Under the pieces are notes generated by a model. The model saw nothing but the letters and a program-made list of their open reading frames with translations, was not told the origin of the DNA and searched no databases. A DNA stretch of 39,012 bases from Bacillota bacterium (GTDB lineage: Bacteria > Bacillota > Sulfobacillia > JAJYWN01): the NCBI GenBank assembly GCA_021791495.1, contig JAJYWN010000040.1, positions 1-39,012 on the forward strand. The letters run 5' to 3'. Shown one piece after another: positions 1-8,788 of the stretch. A program made the translations under genes and the position numbers. Each line of letters starts with the position of its first letter. Position 1 is the first letter of the stretch.

Positions 1-208
1 CCCCGGCCCGCCCCCTCCCCGCGACCCAGGTGGGGAAATATCACGTGCCGCTGGACGGCACCACCCATCAGACCACCAAGCCATTTAGGAACCGCTCTAC
101 TAGTGGATGGGGGCTACAATCCAAAATGAGTCAGCCTTGGGTCTATCTTACCATTTTGGGACGATGTCTAGGTAACACGGCCGGCCATCGTAATCAGCCA
201 CCTTCTTG
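1..208. other. gene-free left edge of the window
   Basis: No credible coding region, RNA gene or promoter is recognised here. The stretch starts very C-rich and then becomes mixed. It contains CAAAAT/ATTTTG words facing each other around positions 121-159, which could form a weak hairpin, but no function can be assigned. Confidence 0.5.
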
Positions 209-254
209 CCATCCAAAATCGAACGGGCTGCCCGAATACAGCCGGACAGCCCGC
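209..254 (-). terminator. probable intrinsic terminator of the tRNA-Pro gene
   Basis: Read on the minus strand, the stem CGGGCTG (247-253) pairs with CAGCCCG (224-230), extended by further C/G pairs, and is followed by TTCGATTTT. It lies about 30 bp past the tRNA 3' end. The U tract is interrupted, so the call is moderate. Confidence 0.55.
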
Positions 255-281
255 TTATCATGATTCCGTTGACTGCAACTG

Positions 282-355
<74 letters not shown>

Positions 356-411
356 AAACTTCCTGAACGCGCGTCGCCGCTCGCGTCGGCAAGCGAGCGA
401 ATCGCTCATTC

Positions 412-441
412 ATTATAGCATCGAGCGTTCACCGGCGGCAA
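412..441 (-). promoter_or_regulatory. sigma-70-type promoter of tRNA-Pro
   Basis: On the minus strand, -35 TTGCCG (441-436) and -10 TATAAT (417-412) are separated by 18 bp. The start point would lie about 50 bp before the mature tRNA 5' end, implying a processed leader. Confidence 0.75.
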
Positions 442-751
442 TTTGCGCTCAATCTACGCGGCCATGCTTTCTAGAATCGTTCGTCTGGCAATGACAACGA
501 GTGTCTCCACCGGCTGCACGCAAGCTGCGGCTCCGGGGGGATTGGGTGGGGGTCCGCTGGGTTTTGCCCGGCGGTGCTTGCCCATGATTGAAATCACCGT
601 GCCTCCGCGCCTTTCGGTCGTGGTCATTCGCGATCTCCCGCCTTCTGAAACTGCCTTCAGAACCTTGCGCTATTTGGTTCTTCGGGCTCTCTCGTCTCGC
701 CCAATTCATCGGGAGAACGCCGTTCACATTTTACGGGTTTGGCGCGGAAAT
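442..751. other. intergenic stretch without a recognisable gene
   Basis: The short reading frames on both strands have no recognisable motif, and none has a convincing ribosome binding site. Two sequences at 445-461 and 742-758 loosely resemble the 17-bp palindromic units of the repeat elements at 27.8 and 38.9 kb, but too weakly to call. Confidence 0.4.
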
Positions 752-1408
752 CTAGCGGTGAGACCGCAATTTGCTCCGGTAGTAACTCTGGCAATAGAGG
801 GCGCCGATGGGGTTGTGCGCCAGCACCCTGTCTTTTGCGACGAGTACCGTGGCCGGCGCCTTGCTGTGACCAAGGAAAAGCGAGTCGTGCCCGACACACA
901 GACCGACCACCACGTTGAACTCGGTGCCGGCCGCCGCCAGCAGGGCCGCCTGTCCGATGGGGTTGCACATAGCCTCGAACCCGCCGGGCCTCACCTTTTC
1001 CGCGTCGGCCAGTCCCAGCGTTTCCTTGGGCATCGAACCGAACTTGCAGATAGCCGTGGACACCTGGAAGCCGCTCTCCTCTAAGGTCTGCAGCAGGAGC
1101 TTCGCCTCCGCTTTCAGCCCGCTGCAGAAGGCGATGCCCAGGTGGTGAAAACCGCACAGGCGCGCGAACTCGATCGTCTCCTCCAGACGCGTCCAGCGGC
1201 AGTACCCGCGGGCTTCGATGCGGGCGGCGGCGGCGGCCAGTTTCATGTTCTCGGGCCGCTCCAGTTCGCGGCGCGCCTCGGCCAGTACCTCCGCCGTGGC
1301 GGCATCGGGGGTCGGGCAGTTCTCGGGGAATCCAGCTCCGCGGCTGCAGGCGTAGACCTGACAGCCGGCGCAGGGAGCAGAGACAGTCGTGGACAAGGCC
1401 TTCACCAT
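752..1408 (-). CDS. DUF1847 family cysteine-rich, putative metal-binding protein
   Basis: The 218-residue product matches the DUF1847 family, small cytoplasmic proteins of anaerobes with no established reaction. Visible marks are an N-terminal cysteine cluster (CAGCQVYACSRG, then NCPTP), a central FCSGLKAEA segment, FGSMPKETLGL, the block EAMCNPIGQAALL, and the signature GLCVGHDSLF followed by AKDRVLAHNPIGALY. The many conserved cysteines suggest metal or Fe-S binding; this is family inference. The start is uncertain: the ATG at 1408 has an SD-like AGAAGG directly abutting it, and a TTG five codons in sits at better spacing from that purine-rich run. The upstream region is separated from rdgB by the poly-G tract, so whether the two genes are truly adjacent is unproven. 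Confidence 0.88.
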   Translation of the reverse strand: MVKALSTTVSAPCAGCQVYACSRGAGFPENCPTPDAATAEVLAEARRELERPENMKLAAAAARIEARGYCRWTRLEETIEFARLCGFHHLGIAFCSGLKAEAKLLLQTLEESGFQVSTAICKFGSMPKETLGLADAEKVRPGGFEAMCNPIGQAALLAAAGTEFNVVVGLCVGHDSLFLGHSKAPATVLVAKDRVLAHNPIGALYCQSYYRSKLRSHR

Positions 1409-1473
1409 CCTTCTGGAGGCTCTTTTCGACGTGGGGCCGGAAACTCCCCTCAGCTCACGGCGCAGCTTGGCCT

Positions 1474-1542
<69 letters not shown>

Positions 1543-1548
1543 GGGCAG

Positions 1549-2181
1549 CTAGCGGACCCGGGTCAGTTCGGTCTCAAGCATGTCTCGCAGGGCGCGCATG
1601 GCGCGGGCCCGGTGGCTGACGCGGTTCTTCTGGTCGTCGCTCATCTCAGCGTACGTCAGTCCGTTGGCTCCGGCCGCGCGGGCCTCGGGCTCGGGGTCCT
1701 GGCACACGAAGAGGGGGTCGTACCCGAATCCGCCGCTCCCCCGCGGCGCGCGCCCGATGATGCCTTGGCAGACCCCTTCGGCCACCCGCGTGGGCCGGCC
1801 CGGCCAGGCCAGAGCGACGGCGCTCACAAACCGCCCCCCGCGTTGCCCGTCGGGAACGGTGTCCATCAAGGCCAGCAGCTTGACGTTGTTTTCGGCGTCG
1901 GTGGCGGCTTCCCCAGCGAAACGGGCCGACCGCACGCCGGGACGGCCGGCCAAAGCGCCCACTTCCAGGCCCGAATCATCGGCCACCGCCGGCAGCCCTG
2001 CCGCGCGGCACAGGGCTTCCGCCTTGATGGTCGCGTTTTCAGCGAAGGTGTCGCCTGTCTCCTCGGCCGTGTACTCCACTCCGGCTTCGGCAGCCGACAT
2101 CACTTCCAGGGGAAGGCCGGCCAGCAGCGCGCGCAGCTCGCGGACCTTGCCTTGGTTACGAGTAGCCAGAAGAAGCTTCAT
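1549..2181 (-). CDS. rdgB: XTP/dITP diphosphatase (RdgB/HAM1 family)
   Basis: The 210-residue protein is full length for RdgB/HAM1 enzymes, which hydrolyse dITP and XTP to monophosphates and keep deaminated purines out of DNA and RNA. Recognisable parts are the N-terminal [11 protein letters not shown] nucleotide-binding motif, [13 protein letters not shown], the catalytic DDSGLEV (Asp69), GGFGYDPLF at 150-158, and the terminal SHRARA. The ATG at 2181 overlaps the rph stop in ATGA, so translation is probably coupled. The rph-rdgB pair is a widespread arrangement in Bacillota (rph-ysnA in Bacillus). The gene ends 7 bp before the poly-G tract but its C-terminus looks complete. Confidence 0.96.
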   Translation of the reverse strand: MKLLLATRNQGKVRELRALLAGLPLEVMSAAEAGVEYTAEETGDTFAENATIKAEALCRAAGLPAVADDSGLEVGALAGRPGVRSARFAGEAATDAENNVKLLALMDTVPDGQRGGRFVSAVALAWPGRPTRVAEGVCQGIIGRAPRGSGGFGYDPLFVCQDPEPEARAAGANGLTYAEMSDDQKNRVSHRARAMRALRDMLETELTRVR

Positions 2182-3047
2182 CGTGACGGAGGCATTCGGG
2201 CGGCGCCTGTCGTGCCGCCGGCGGAGCCCGCTGAACCGCCGCCCGCCGCTGCCGCCGCTAGGCCCACCTCCGCCGCCAGGGGGCCTAAGACATCCTTCTG
2301 AATGGCGATGAGCCGGCCGATGCCACGCAGGGCCAAGTCCATCAGCCCTTCCATCTCCTGACGGCTGAACGTGGAATGCTCGCCGGTCCCCTGCACCTCA
2401 ATGAGCTGACCGGCACCTGTGGCCACCAGATTCATATCGACTCCCGCCCGTGAGTCCTCGGAATAAGCTAGGTCCAGCATGGCCACGCCGTCGATGATGC
2501 CCACGCTGGTGGCCGCCACGAAATCCCTGACAGGAAGGCCGCCCCCACCCCCGCTGCCACCGGCGCCGCCACCGGTGATGAGCCCCCGCTCTCGCGCCTT
2601 GGCCAGAGCCAGAACCAGCGCGACGAAGGCCCCGGTGATGCCCGCGGTCCGCGTTCCTCCGTCGGCCTGAATGACATCGCAGTCCAGCCATACAGTACGC
2701 TCGCCCAGAGCCTTCATATCCGTCACCGCCCGCAAGGAACGGCCGATGAGCCGCTGGATCTCATGGGTGCGACCACCGATCTTCCCCTGGGAGACCTCGC
2801 GGGGCTGCCTTCCTAGGGTCGAACCGGGCAGCATGGAGTATTCGCCCGTCACCCACCCCTGGCCGGTGCCGGCCAGGAACGGAGGGACCTTCTCGTCGAT
2901 GGAGGCCGCGCAGATAACTTTGGTATCGCCGCATTCGATAAGGGCCGAGCCCGCCGGAAACTTCAGGTACCCAGGTGTGATCCGCACCGGTCGGAGATCG
3001 GTGGGCTGCCGGCCGTCGGTCCGCCGTGGTCTTGGTTCAGTCGTCAT
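2178..3047 (-). CDS. rph: ribonuclease PH
   Basis: The 289-residue protein is a phosphorolytic 3'-5' exoribonuclease that trims tRNA 3' ends. Core motifs are intact: [32 protein letters not shown], the phosphate-binding region around Arg83-Arg93 ([20 protein letters not shown]), [14 protein letters not shown], and [15 protein letters not shown]. The start at 3047 has AGGAGG at good spacing, and the 47 codons upstream in frame overlap the preceding gene. Two oddities: a pure Gly/Ala/Ser stretch at residues 158-170 in an internal loop, and an Ala/Gly/Ser/Thr-rich C-terminal tail from about residue 264. Typical RNase PH is about 240-250 residues, so the extra length is these additions. Confidence 0.96.
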   Translation of the reverse strand: MTTEPRPRRTDGRQPTDLRPVRITPGYLKFPAGSALIECGDTKVICAASIDEKVPPFLAGTGQGWVTGEYSMLPGSTLGRQPREVSQGKIGGRTHEIQRLIGRSLRAVTDMKALGERTVWLDCDVIQADGGTRTAGITGAFVALVLALAKARERGLITGGGAGGSGGGGGLPVRDFVAATSVGIIDGVAMLDLAYSEDSRAGVDMNLVATGAGQLIEVQGTGEHSTFSRQEMEGLMDLALRGIGRLIAIQKDVLGPLAAEVGLAAAAAGGGSAGSAGGTTGAARMPPSR

Positions 3048-3069
3048 CGAGTCTTCCTCCTCGGGGCAC

Positions 3070-3984
3070 CTAATAGACCAGTTCCACGACGGCCGCTGGA
3101 GCCACGTCCTCACCCAGGAGTTTCGCGGCCGAGGCCGCGAACCGTTCCGCGTCACCGTGACGGCCGGCGGCGGACTCTGCACCGGCACCGGTCTCTCTGC
3201 CGGCGGCGGCGTTCTTTACGAGCAGCATTCTGGCGGTGCGGCCCCTGTCCCCCGGGTTAGGGGTGCCGGCCGCCGCCAGCCGCTCCGCGACCTCCAGAGC
3301 CAACTCGCCGGCCGGATCTATGAGCATCGTGTCCTCCCCCATCATTCCCTCGAAAACGCGGTTCAGATGTGCCGCGTAGGTGGATGCCACCAAAAGCCCG
3401 TCCAAGTCCGGCGGGGTCCCCTGCAGAATCTTTGCCACTTCGGCCTCGGCTTTCCCGCCTTCCAGCTCACCCGACTCCACCAGACTGTCCAGGTTCCCAC
3501 ACGGGAAGACGCTGATGGGACCGTGGTAGCCTTCTTCGACCAGAGCCTGGACGTAGACGCCGCCGGCCAGGGTCTCCTCCGCCGCCACCAACCCCAGTTT
3601 CATCTTGTGAATGTAGGGCTTGGGTCTGGCTTTCGCCGGACAACCGCAGGACGGGGACCGGCTGTCCTTCAAGTTCCGGAGAGCCGCCACGGTGGCGCGC
3701 GCGCCCGCGCCGATTATGCCGAAAACGGGGACCGGCAGGCCGGAGGTGGCCGTCAGCTGAGACTGAGGTCCATCCGGGGCGCCCCCTAGGAAGGATGCCG
3801 AGAGGCGGTTGGAGGCCACTACCACGAGTTTGGGGCCTTCGGAGGATAGCGCCTCCAGGGCACGCCGCACTGCCGGTGCTGCCGCGGATACCGGCGCCGC
3901 ACCTTCGACCGCGGCGTACACCAGACTTTCCCCGGGCAACTGCCGCCGGAGCTGCCGGACCACGCTCAGCCCGCCCACTCCCAA
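3070..3984 (-). CDS. glutamate racemase homologue lacking catalytic residues
   Basis: The protein aligns with the MurI/RacE fold: [11 protein letters not shown] with PGESLVY at the start, KLVVVASN at 52-59, [20 protein letters not shown] at 131-150, and [15 protein letters not shown] followed by [17 protein letters not shown] near the end. The family's essential residues are replaced. The first cysteine motif ACNTAS reads ASNRLS (Ser58), the second GCTHYP reads ASTYAA (Ser201), the N-terminal DSGVGG reads GLGVGG, and the PYG motif reads PVS. It is therefore unlikely to racemise glutamate by the known two-cysteine mechanism. The N-terminus is odd too: the only in-frame start is TTG at 3984, inside the first strand; an ATG at 4009 is one base out of frame. 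Position before rph-rdgB and next to a MarR gene matches the Bacillus racE-ysmB-gerM-rph region. The C-terminus carries an Ala/Gly-rich insertion. Confidence 0.75.
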   Translation of the reverse strand: MGVGGLSVVRQLRRQLPGESLVYAAVEGAAPVSAAAPAVRRALEALSSEGPKLVVVASNRLSASFLGGAPDGPQSQLTATSGLPVPVFGIIGAGARATVAALRNLKDSRSPSCGCPAKARPKPYIHKMKLGLVAAEETLAGGVYVQALVEEGYHGPISVFPCGNLDSLVESGELEGGKAEAEVAKILQGTPPDLDGLLVASTYAAHLNRVFEGMMGEDTMLIDPAGELALEVAERLAAAGTPNPGDRGRTARMLLVKNAAAGRETGAGAESAAGRHGDAERFAASAAKLLGEDVAPAAVVELVY

Positions 3985-4129
3985 GCCGATGACGCCGATA
4001 GGCCCATACCTGTCTGCTTCCGCCGTGGAATTTCGCCTCCCAAACGAGAAAAGGCCGGAAGGCGAATGTCCTGCCTTTCGGCCTCCTGCTCTACATTGTC
4101 CCCGGATTCGCGTCGCGGAGCAATACCCC

Positions 4130-4594
4130 CTAATCCGCCGGCACGGTCTCCAGTTTCTTCGTCATCAGTTCGTTGAGCCGCTTCAAAGAAACAATGAGCT
4201 GCTCTTTCTCCTGGTCCCCCACGTGGTTGAGAATGCACGCCAGATACCGGCAGCGGGCCTGCATCACCTGGTCGATGACGGCAAAGCCCTTTTCCGTCAC
4301 CTTCAGGCGGATGACCCGGCGGTCGTTGGCGTCGCGCTCTCGCTCGATGAGGCCGTTACGCTCCATGCGGTCGATGAGGTCGGTGGCAGTACTGCAAGCA
4401 AGGTAGAGACGGTCGCAAAGTTCGCCCATGGTGAGGCCGCTGGCCTCGGATAGCACCAGGAGAGCGTTGAACTGAGGCGGAGTGATGTCGAAATCGGCCA
4501 GGATATCACGCCCGCGTTTGCGGATGATCACACTGGCCTGCCGGATGTTCTTCTCCAATTCACGGATGGAATCGTCAAACTCCGGACCTGCCAC
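4130..4594 (-). CDS. MarR family transcriptional regulator
   Basis: The product has the MarR layout: an N-terminal dimerisation helix, then a winged helix with ITPPQFNALLVLSEASGLTM, the recognition region CSTATDLIDRMERNGLIERE, and the wing DRRVIRLKVTEKG. The GTG at 4594 is preferred over the GTG at 4624 because GGGGGGAG lies 7-8 bases before it and the longer form would begin almost at the predicted transcription start. A TTGACA-N17-TACTAT promoter lies directly upstream, after five degenerate 16-19 bp repeats; these could be an operator for autoregulation. A MarR gene (ysmB) sits at the equivalent place in Bacillus. The ligand and targets are unknown. Confidence 0.9.
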   Translation of the reverse strand: MAGPEFDDSIRELEKNIRQASVIIRKRGRDILADFDITPPQFNALLVLSEASGLTMGELCDRLYLACSTATDLIDRMERNGLIERERDANDRRVIRLKVTEKGFAVIDQVMQARCRYLACILNHVGDQEKEQLIVSLKRLNELMTKKLETVPAD

Positions 4595-4635
4595 CTGCGC
4601 CTCTCCCCCCTTCTCTCGGAACACTCTCCGCAGGT

Positions 4636-4664
4636 ATAGTAGCAGGCCTGTCTTACCCTGTCAA
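4636..4664 (-). promoter_or_regulatory. promoter of the MarR gene
   Basis: On the minus strand, a perfect -35 TTGACA (4664-4659), 17 bp spacer and -10 TACTAT (4641-4636). The -10 overlaps another CAGGTA word of the adjacent repeat family, consistent with repressor binding over the promoter. Confidence 0.85.
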
Positions 4665-4665
4665 T

Positions 4666-4752
4666 CTTTACCTACCTGCGACTTTATCTACCGGTGACGC
4701 CTTACCTGCCGGCAAACTTCATCAGCCGGCGCGTCTTTACCTGCCGGCGAAG
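4666..4752. repeat. five degenerate 16-19 bp tandem repeats upstream of the MarR promoter
   Basis: Plus-strand copies begin at 4666, 4682, 4701, 4717 and 4735 and share CTTtAcCTgCCGGC. The last copy overlaps the final codons and TAA stop of the amidase gene. The array fills the whole gap between the amidase stop and the MarR -35 box, so it may be a MarR operator array; this is inferred from position only. Confidence 0.75.
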
Positions 4753-6701
4753 GAGAAGAGAGCGTTGTAGAGAGCGACGGCTGTTTTCTGGCGTGTCGCC
4801 GGGTCGCGGAGCATTTGCTCATCCACCGTGTTGGACATGAACAGGCATTCTACCAAAGCTGACGGCATCAGGGTATCCTTGATGACCGCGAAGTCGGCGG
4901 TCTTCACTCCGCGGTTGGGGCGACCGAGGGCGGCGACCATGGCCGCCTGGATGTAGGTGGCCAGGGTTTTCGAGGACTGGTCTGCCGCTCCGGTATACCA
5001 GTAAGTCTCCGTTCCGGCCTCTCTTGACAAGTAGCTGTTATTATGGACCGACAGGAAGATGTCCGCGTTCCTGGAATTCGCGATCTCCACGCGCCGCTGC
5101 AACGAGGGGTTCTCGCCCGCCGTCTCCCGGGTCATGTAGACCTTGGCGCCGGCCTTCACCAGGAGGTCCCGCAGTCTCAGAGAGATGTCAAGGTTGACCG
5201 CTTTCTCATCGATGGTCCCGCTCGCGCCGCCCGAACCGGGGTCGTCACCACCGTGACCGGGGTCCAAAACGACCACTTTCCCCAGAAGAGTGGACCCGGT
5301 CACGTCGATGGTGTAGGTCTTCTTGTCGGCCGAGAGCGTCGCCTTGTGCCCCACATAGTAGGGCAGTTCCACGGTGACTCTGGTGGTGTTGGGGACGCCC
5401 GTCACCGGGCTGTAGGTGATCTGGTTGACTACACCGTCGAAAACGGGGCGGCTGACCACGCTCGTGCCCGGCACCAGTCCGGCGACATCGAAAACGAGTT
5501 TCCCAGGTAGCTGGTGCTTCTCGGTGACCGTCAGCGGGCCACTCCCCGCCAGAGTCAGGCGACCATTCAGGCCGGTCTTGGTGTAATTGATGGCCGCCGC
5601 CGTCCGCTGGGGGGCCACGAAGACCGTGAGGCCATCGTCACCAGCCTTCACGCCATAGGCGGCCGGTGTCTTCAGATCCACTACCATCCGCACCACATCA
5701 GGGTCCGAGCTGTACTGGGCGACGCGTACCTGCGAGACCAAGGGATTGTCGGCCGGCGCCGGGTTAACCTGGACCAAGTTGGCGCCGAGGGTTGCCTTAT
5801 TCACGTCCACCACGACACGGTCGGGACCCGTCAGAGTCATGGTCTTGAAAGTCACCGGGCCGGTGGTAGCCAGCCTAACGGCCTGTTCGGCTCCGGCTCC
5901 GTCCACGGGGGCCATCGTGACGCCACTGGCCTTGTAGCCGATATCCACAACCACCTGGTTCCGGGTATCGGTGCGATAGGCCTTGTAGTCGGTGGCCTGA
6001 ACCAAGTCGACGACCACCCGGGCGGTGTTGGGATTGGTCGATAGCATGCCGGCCCGGATGCGGACGATATTGCCGTCATTCACCGGCTGATCGGGCCAGT
6101 TGGCCGGGATGACGACATCAGGGATGTCGACCACGATCCGTGGGGGAGAGGATAGCGTCAGCACCTTGGGTTGACCGATAATTCCTTGAGAGAAAACGTA
6201 TAGTTCGCCCTGACCATTCTGGCGGAGCCATTCGATCTTCGTCACAGGGTAGTCGCGCTTCTCGATCGCCACGATTCGGTTGGCGGCATCCCAAGTCACC
6301 TTGCAGCCGATGTTCTCGCTTATGAATCGAACGGGGACCATAGTCCGGCCGCTGACGATGGTCGGCGGAGCGTCCAGGGCCACCTTCTTTGCGTTCACAG
6401 TGGCCGTTTTCGAACCGACCGTCAGCCACATGTCGTTATCGCCCAGACGAACGTACACTTGGCGGGAACCTTCATACCAGGCCACGCGCGCCCCCAGCCC
6501 CTCGCTGATGGCACGGAGGGGGACCATCGTACGCCCGCTGACCGCTTCGATGTAAGGCGGAACGTCGGTGGGGACGGTCTCACCATTAATGCGGATGGTG
6601 ATGGGAGCCGCCGCGGCTTCGGGGCGCGTCGGGGTTACGACCAGCGTCGCCAGGGCTACTAGCAACGCTGTGACTATGGCAATGGCGCGTCGGTAGAACA
6701 A
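4737..6701 (-). CDS. secreted N-acetylmuramoyl-L-alanine amidase with copper-amine-oxidase-N and AMIN domains
   Basis: The 654-residue protein is an exported cell-wall hydrolase cleaving the MurNAc-L-Ala bond of peptidoglycan. Read from the TTG at 6701, residues 5-31 form a signal peptide. Residues about 33-148 are a copper-amine-oxidase-N-like domain with two SGRTMVP repeats. Residues about 155-465 hold repeated AMIN-type beta domains (RVVVDLVQA, RMVVDLKTP, KLVFDVAG). Residues 476-654 are amidase_3, with zinc ligands His483 in DPGHGG, Glu499 in DEKAVNLD and His553 in SVHNN, and Glu618 in ALVECLFMSN. The TTG at 6701 is preferred because CAGGAG abuts the TTG at 6710 directly but is nine bases from this one. 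It occupies the place of gerM in the equivalent Bacillus region. A role in growth, division or sporulation wall remodelling is plausible. Confidence 0.95.
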   Translation of the reverse strand: MFYRRAIAIVTALLVALATLVVTPTRPEAAAAPITIRINGETVPTDVPPYIEAVSGRTMVPLRAISEGLGARVAWYEGSRQVYVRLGDNDMWLTVGSKTATVNAKKVALDAPPTIVSGRTMVPVRFISENIGCKVTWDAANRIVAIEKRDYPVTKIEWLRQNGQGELYVFSQGIIGQPKVLTLSSPPRIVVDIPDVVIPANWPDQPVNDGNIVRIRAGMLSTNPNTARVVVDLVQATDYKAYRTDTRNQVVVDIGYKASGVTMAPVDGAGAEQAVRLATTGPVTFKTMTLTGPDRVVVDVNKATLGANLVQVNPAPADNPLVSQVRVAQYSSDPDVVRMVVDLKTPAAYGVKAGDDGLTVFVAPQRTAAAINYTKTGLNGRLTLAGSGPLTVTEKHQLPGKLVFDVAGLVPGTSVVSRPVFDGVVNQITYSPVTGVPNTTRVTVELPYYVGHKATLSADKKTYTIDVTGSTLLGKVVVLDPGHGGDDPGSGGASGTIDEKAVNLDISLRLRDLLVKAGAKVYMTRETAGENPSLQRRVEIANSRNADIFLSVHNNSYLSREAGTETYWYTGAADQSSKTLATYIQAAMVAALGRPNRGVKTADFAVIKDTLMPSALVECLFMSNTVDEQMLRDPATRQKTAVALYNALFSFAGR

Positions 6702-6941
6702 GAAAAGCAACTCCTGATGTCTTCCTTCGACTAGGTTCGACGATGTCCTGCCGAAAGGTAGACCGTAGTTTAGCTGGGATTATTGGGGATAGCGAAAGCT
6801 GGTCGGCCCGGTGGGGTAAGGCGCAAACTGCCGAACCGGCGCGAAAGAGCGCTCCCCTTAGCTGTCACGATTGCTTTGACGATTGTCTCAAGGACAAAGT
6901 TCGCACGAATTGCCTGCTCTGCGAGGGTACCCGACGAAAGT

Positions 6942-7937
6942 CTAAGTCAGATGCAGTAGCCGCGAGGCGTTACCGCCGAAGATCAGGGCGAGGTCTTCAT
7001 CTTTCATCCCAAGCCACCGGCAGACGCGGACCTGTTCCTCCAGGTAGCGGAAAGAGAAGCCCCGCGGGAACCAGCTGGAGTCGGTCCCGAAGATCACGCG
7101 GCGCGGCCCGATGGTCTCGTAGGCCTTCCGGAAAAGGTCCTCCAGGGTGAGGCTATAGGGCATCCACCGGATCCATTGGTTGGAGCCGGAGGTGTCGGCA
7201 TAGACGTTTTCGCAACTCCAGCAGAGCTGAAGCAGGTCGCCCCAGTAGCCGCACCCGAAGTGGGCCACCACGAAGGGGATGCCCGGATGGGCGCGGGCCA
7301 CGGGGTAGATGGAAAGCGGGCTGATGAGCGGGTGGGCGACGATGCCTCCGCCGGTGCCCAGCCAGCCGAAGTGAATGAGGAACGGCAGTTGCTTATTCTC
7401 GGCGTAACTCCACAGTGGCTCCAGGGAAGGATCGTCCCAGCGCTGCAGGGACACTCGGGGAGCGAGAAGCTTGTAGCCGGAAAGCCCCAGCTCCTCTACG
7501 CCCTTCTTCAGACGGTCCAGCGCGTCGGGAGCGGCCAGGTCGTGGTGGCAGAAGCCCACGAACTTGTCGGGATGGGACCGGACCAGGCGGGCCAGGGTCT
7601 CGTTGCCCCCGCCGGTGACCAGTACGGCGCGTTTCAGACCGTATTTCTCGACTTCGCCGGCCCAGCGGGCGGCCACTTCCTCAGCCGTCAGGTGCGAGAT
7701 GTCTTCCGGGTCCGGGAGGTTCCACTCCAGTCGCCAAGCCTCGCGGCGGCGGCGGCCGTAATCCTGGTTCGCGGCGTCCACGGCGGAGCGGGAGGACGCG
7801 CCTGGACGGGAGGCTCCGCCGGAACGAGAACCACCGCCGGATGCCTGCCACGGTACGGGAAGGTGGACGTGGAAGTCGACGACGTCAAAACCTTGGTACG
7901 GCAAGGTAGTCAGCGCTCCTCCGTGGGCGGCGGTCAT
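6942..7937 (-). CDS. amidohydrolase family protein (metal-dependent TIM-barrel hydrolase)
   Basis: The product resembles COG2159-type amidohydrolases, which include decarboxylases and hydrolases of unknown substrates. Metal ligands are visible in DFHVHLP (His23, His25), with later conserved histidines in FLIHFGW and FVVAHFGCGYW and the terminal aspartate in VIFGTDSSWFPRG. A Gly/Ser/Ala/Arg-rich segment at residues 31-58 interrupts the region after the first motif. The start is uncertain: the ATG at 7937 lacks a clear ribosome binding site, while a TTG at 7904 has GGAGGAG eleven bases before it and would begin only nine residues before the metal motif. It follows the winged-helix gene and argS on the same strand, with a palindrome-rich 98-bp gap. 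Confidence 0.83.
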   Translation of the reverse strand: MTAAHGGALTTLPYQGFDVVDFHVHLPVPWQASGGGSRSGGASRPGASSRSAVDAANQDYGRRRREAWRLEWNLPDPEDISHLTAEEVAARWAGEVEKYGLKRAVLVTGGGNETLARLVRSHPDKFVGFCHHDLAAPDALDRLKKGVEELGLSGYKLLAPRVSLQRWDDPSLEPLWSYAENKQLPFLIHFGWLGTGGGIVAHPLISPLSIYPVARAHPGIPFVVAHFGCGYWGDLLQLCWSCENVYADTSGSNQWIRWMPYSLTLEDLFRKAYETIGPRRVIFGTDSSWFPRGFSFRYLEEQVRVCRWLGMKDEDLALIFGGNASRLLHLT

Positions 7938-7980
7938 GGCAGGTTTCGTTTCGGCCGAGACTGCCGCCGGTTTCACACGG

Positions 7981-8012
7981 CCCGAATATTTCGGGTACCG
8001 AGGTGTCAGTAC
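7981..8012 (-). promoter_or_regulatory. two short palindromes between the winged-helix and amidohydrolase genes
   Basis: CCCGAA-TAT-TTCGGG (7981-7995) is a near-perfect palindrome, partly overlapped by GGTAC...GTACC (7994-8012). They lie between the stop of the regulator-like gene and the amidohydrolase start. They could be an operator for the neighbouring winged-helix protein or a transcript hairpin; there is no U tract. Confidence 0.4.
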
Positions 8013-8035
8013 CTGCAAAGATTCGACCTTTCGAC

Positions 8036-8761
8036 CTATTGAGGGGGCGGCACCGTGCCCCCACCCGCATCGTGCGAGAAGTCGAGACCGCGTTGCCCAC
8101 GCAGCAAGGCGCAGAGGGATGCCACCACGGTCACGGCGCGGCGCCCCCCTTCGGACAGCCGGTATTCGTCGCGGCCACGCTTCACAGCCAGCCCGGCCTT
8201 GAGGACTTCCTTCAGATGATGGTAGAACTGCCCCGCGGAGAGGCCACTCTCTTCCATGATCTCGGTGGACGTGCGGTACCCGGGGCGGCTGATGCTGCGG
8301 AGGATCAGAGCCTTGGAGGCCGAGGAAAAGGGGGCGGCGATGTGGGCGACCAGGTCGGGGGCACATTCGGAGCGGGCGTTCTCCGGCACGATCAGAATGG
8401 GTCCTCCTTCGGTGATCTCGGCTCTCTCGCCCTTGGCCAGGTTATAGAAGGCGCCCGGCGTGATGACCAGGGCTGGACCCTGGGTGGTCACGACGGTCCC
8501 GCCCGCCTGACCGGCGGTGCCGGCGCCGGCCAACACACCAGCTCCGACCACACCCACCGCCCCGGCCGGGCCGGCCGCGGGCACCAAGGCGAATGGGGCA
8601 CCAGCCGGACCGGCCCCGCTCCCGGTTCTGCCGGCTCCGCCCGCCGTCAGAGGGATCGCCGTCTCGCCCCCGCCGGCCAGCCGGCCCGTGATCTCCGCCG
8701 CTTCAGCCAAGAGGGCCGCCAGCCGGCGCATGTCCTGACGGCCGGTCGAATTTTCAGCCAT
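8036..8761 (-). CDS. winged-helix (ArsR-like) DNA-binding protein with low-complexity insertion
   Basis: The C-terminal part is a winged helix: SSASKALILRSISRPGYRT, then EIMEESGLSAGQFYHHLKEVL as the recognition region, and RGRDEYRLSEGGRRA as the wing. Residues about 10-30 form a helix that reappears in several ArsR-like regulators. Between them, from about residue 33 to 93, lies an almost pure Ala/Gly/Pro/Thr/Val stretch. A middle segment (ALVITPGAFYNLAKGERAEITEGGPILIV) may be a small sensory domain; its ligand is unknown. The gene begins 27 bp after the argS stop with GGGGAGGAAG before the ATG, so it is probably co-transcribed with argS and the amidohydrolase. The ArsR-like label rests on the fold only. 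Confidence 0.75.
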   Translation of the reverse strand: MAENSTGRQDMRRLAALLAEAAEITGRLAGGGETAIPLTAGGAGRTGSGAGPAGAPFALVPAAGPAGAVGVVGAGVLAGAGTAGQAGGTVVTTQGPALVITPGAFYNLAKGERAEITEGGPILIVPENARSECAPDLVAHIAAPFSSASKALILRSISRPGYRTSTEIMEESGLSAGQFYHHLKEVLKAGLAVKRGRDEYRLSEGGRRAVTVVASLCALLRGQRGLDFSHDAGGGTVPPPQ

Positions 8762-8788
8762 TCTGCTTCCTCCCCATGTCTACCCCGG

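Noticed and set aside
105-222. CAAAAT/ATTTTGG words resembling parts of the palindrome elements
   Set aside because: They lack the CGCYA/TRGCG half-sites and the fixed spacing, so I do not count them as a third copy.
445-758. Two 17-bp sequences near the DUF1847 gene (445-461, 742-758) similar to the palindromic units
   Set aside because: Each matches one half-site only, and they are 297 bp apart with no further units, which is compatible with chance in GC-rich DNA.
3048-3188. Upstream extension of rph by 47 codons
   Set aside because: It overlaps the coding end of the racemase-like gene and the start at 3047 has a strong ribosome binding site.
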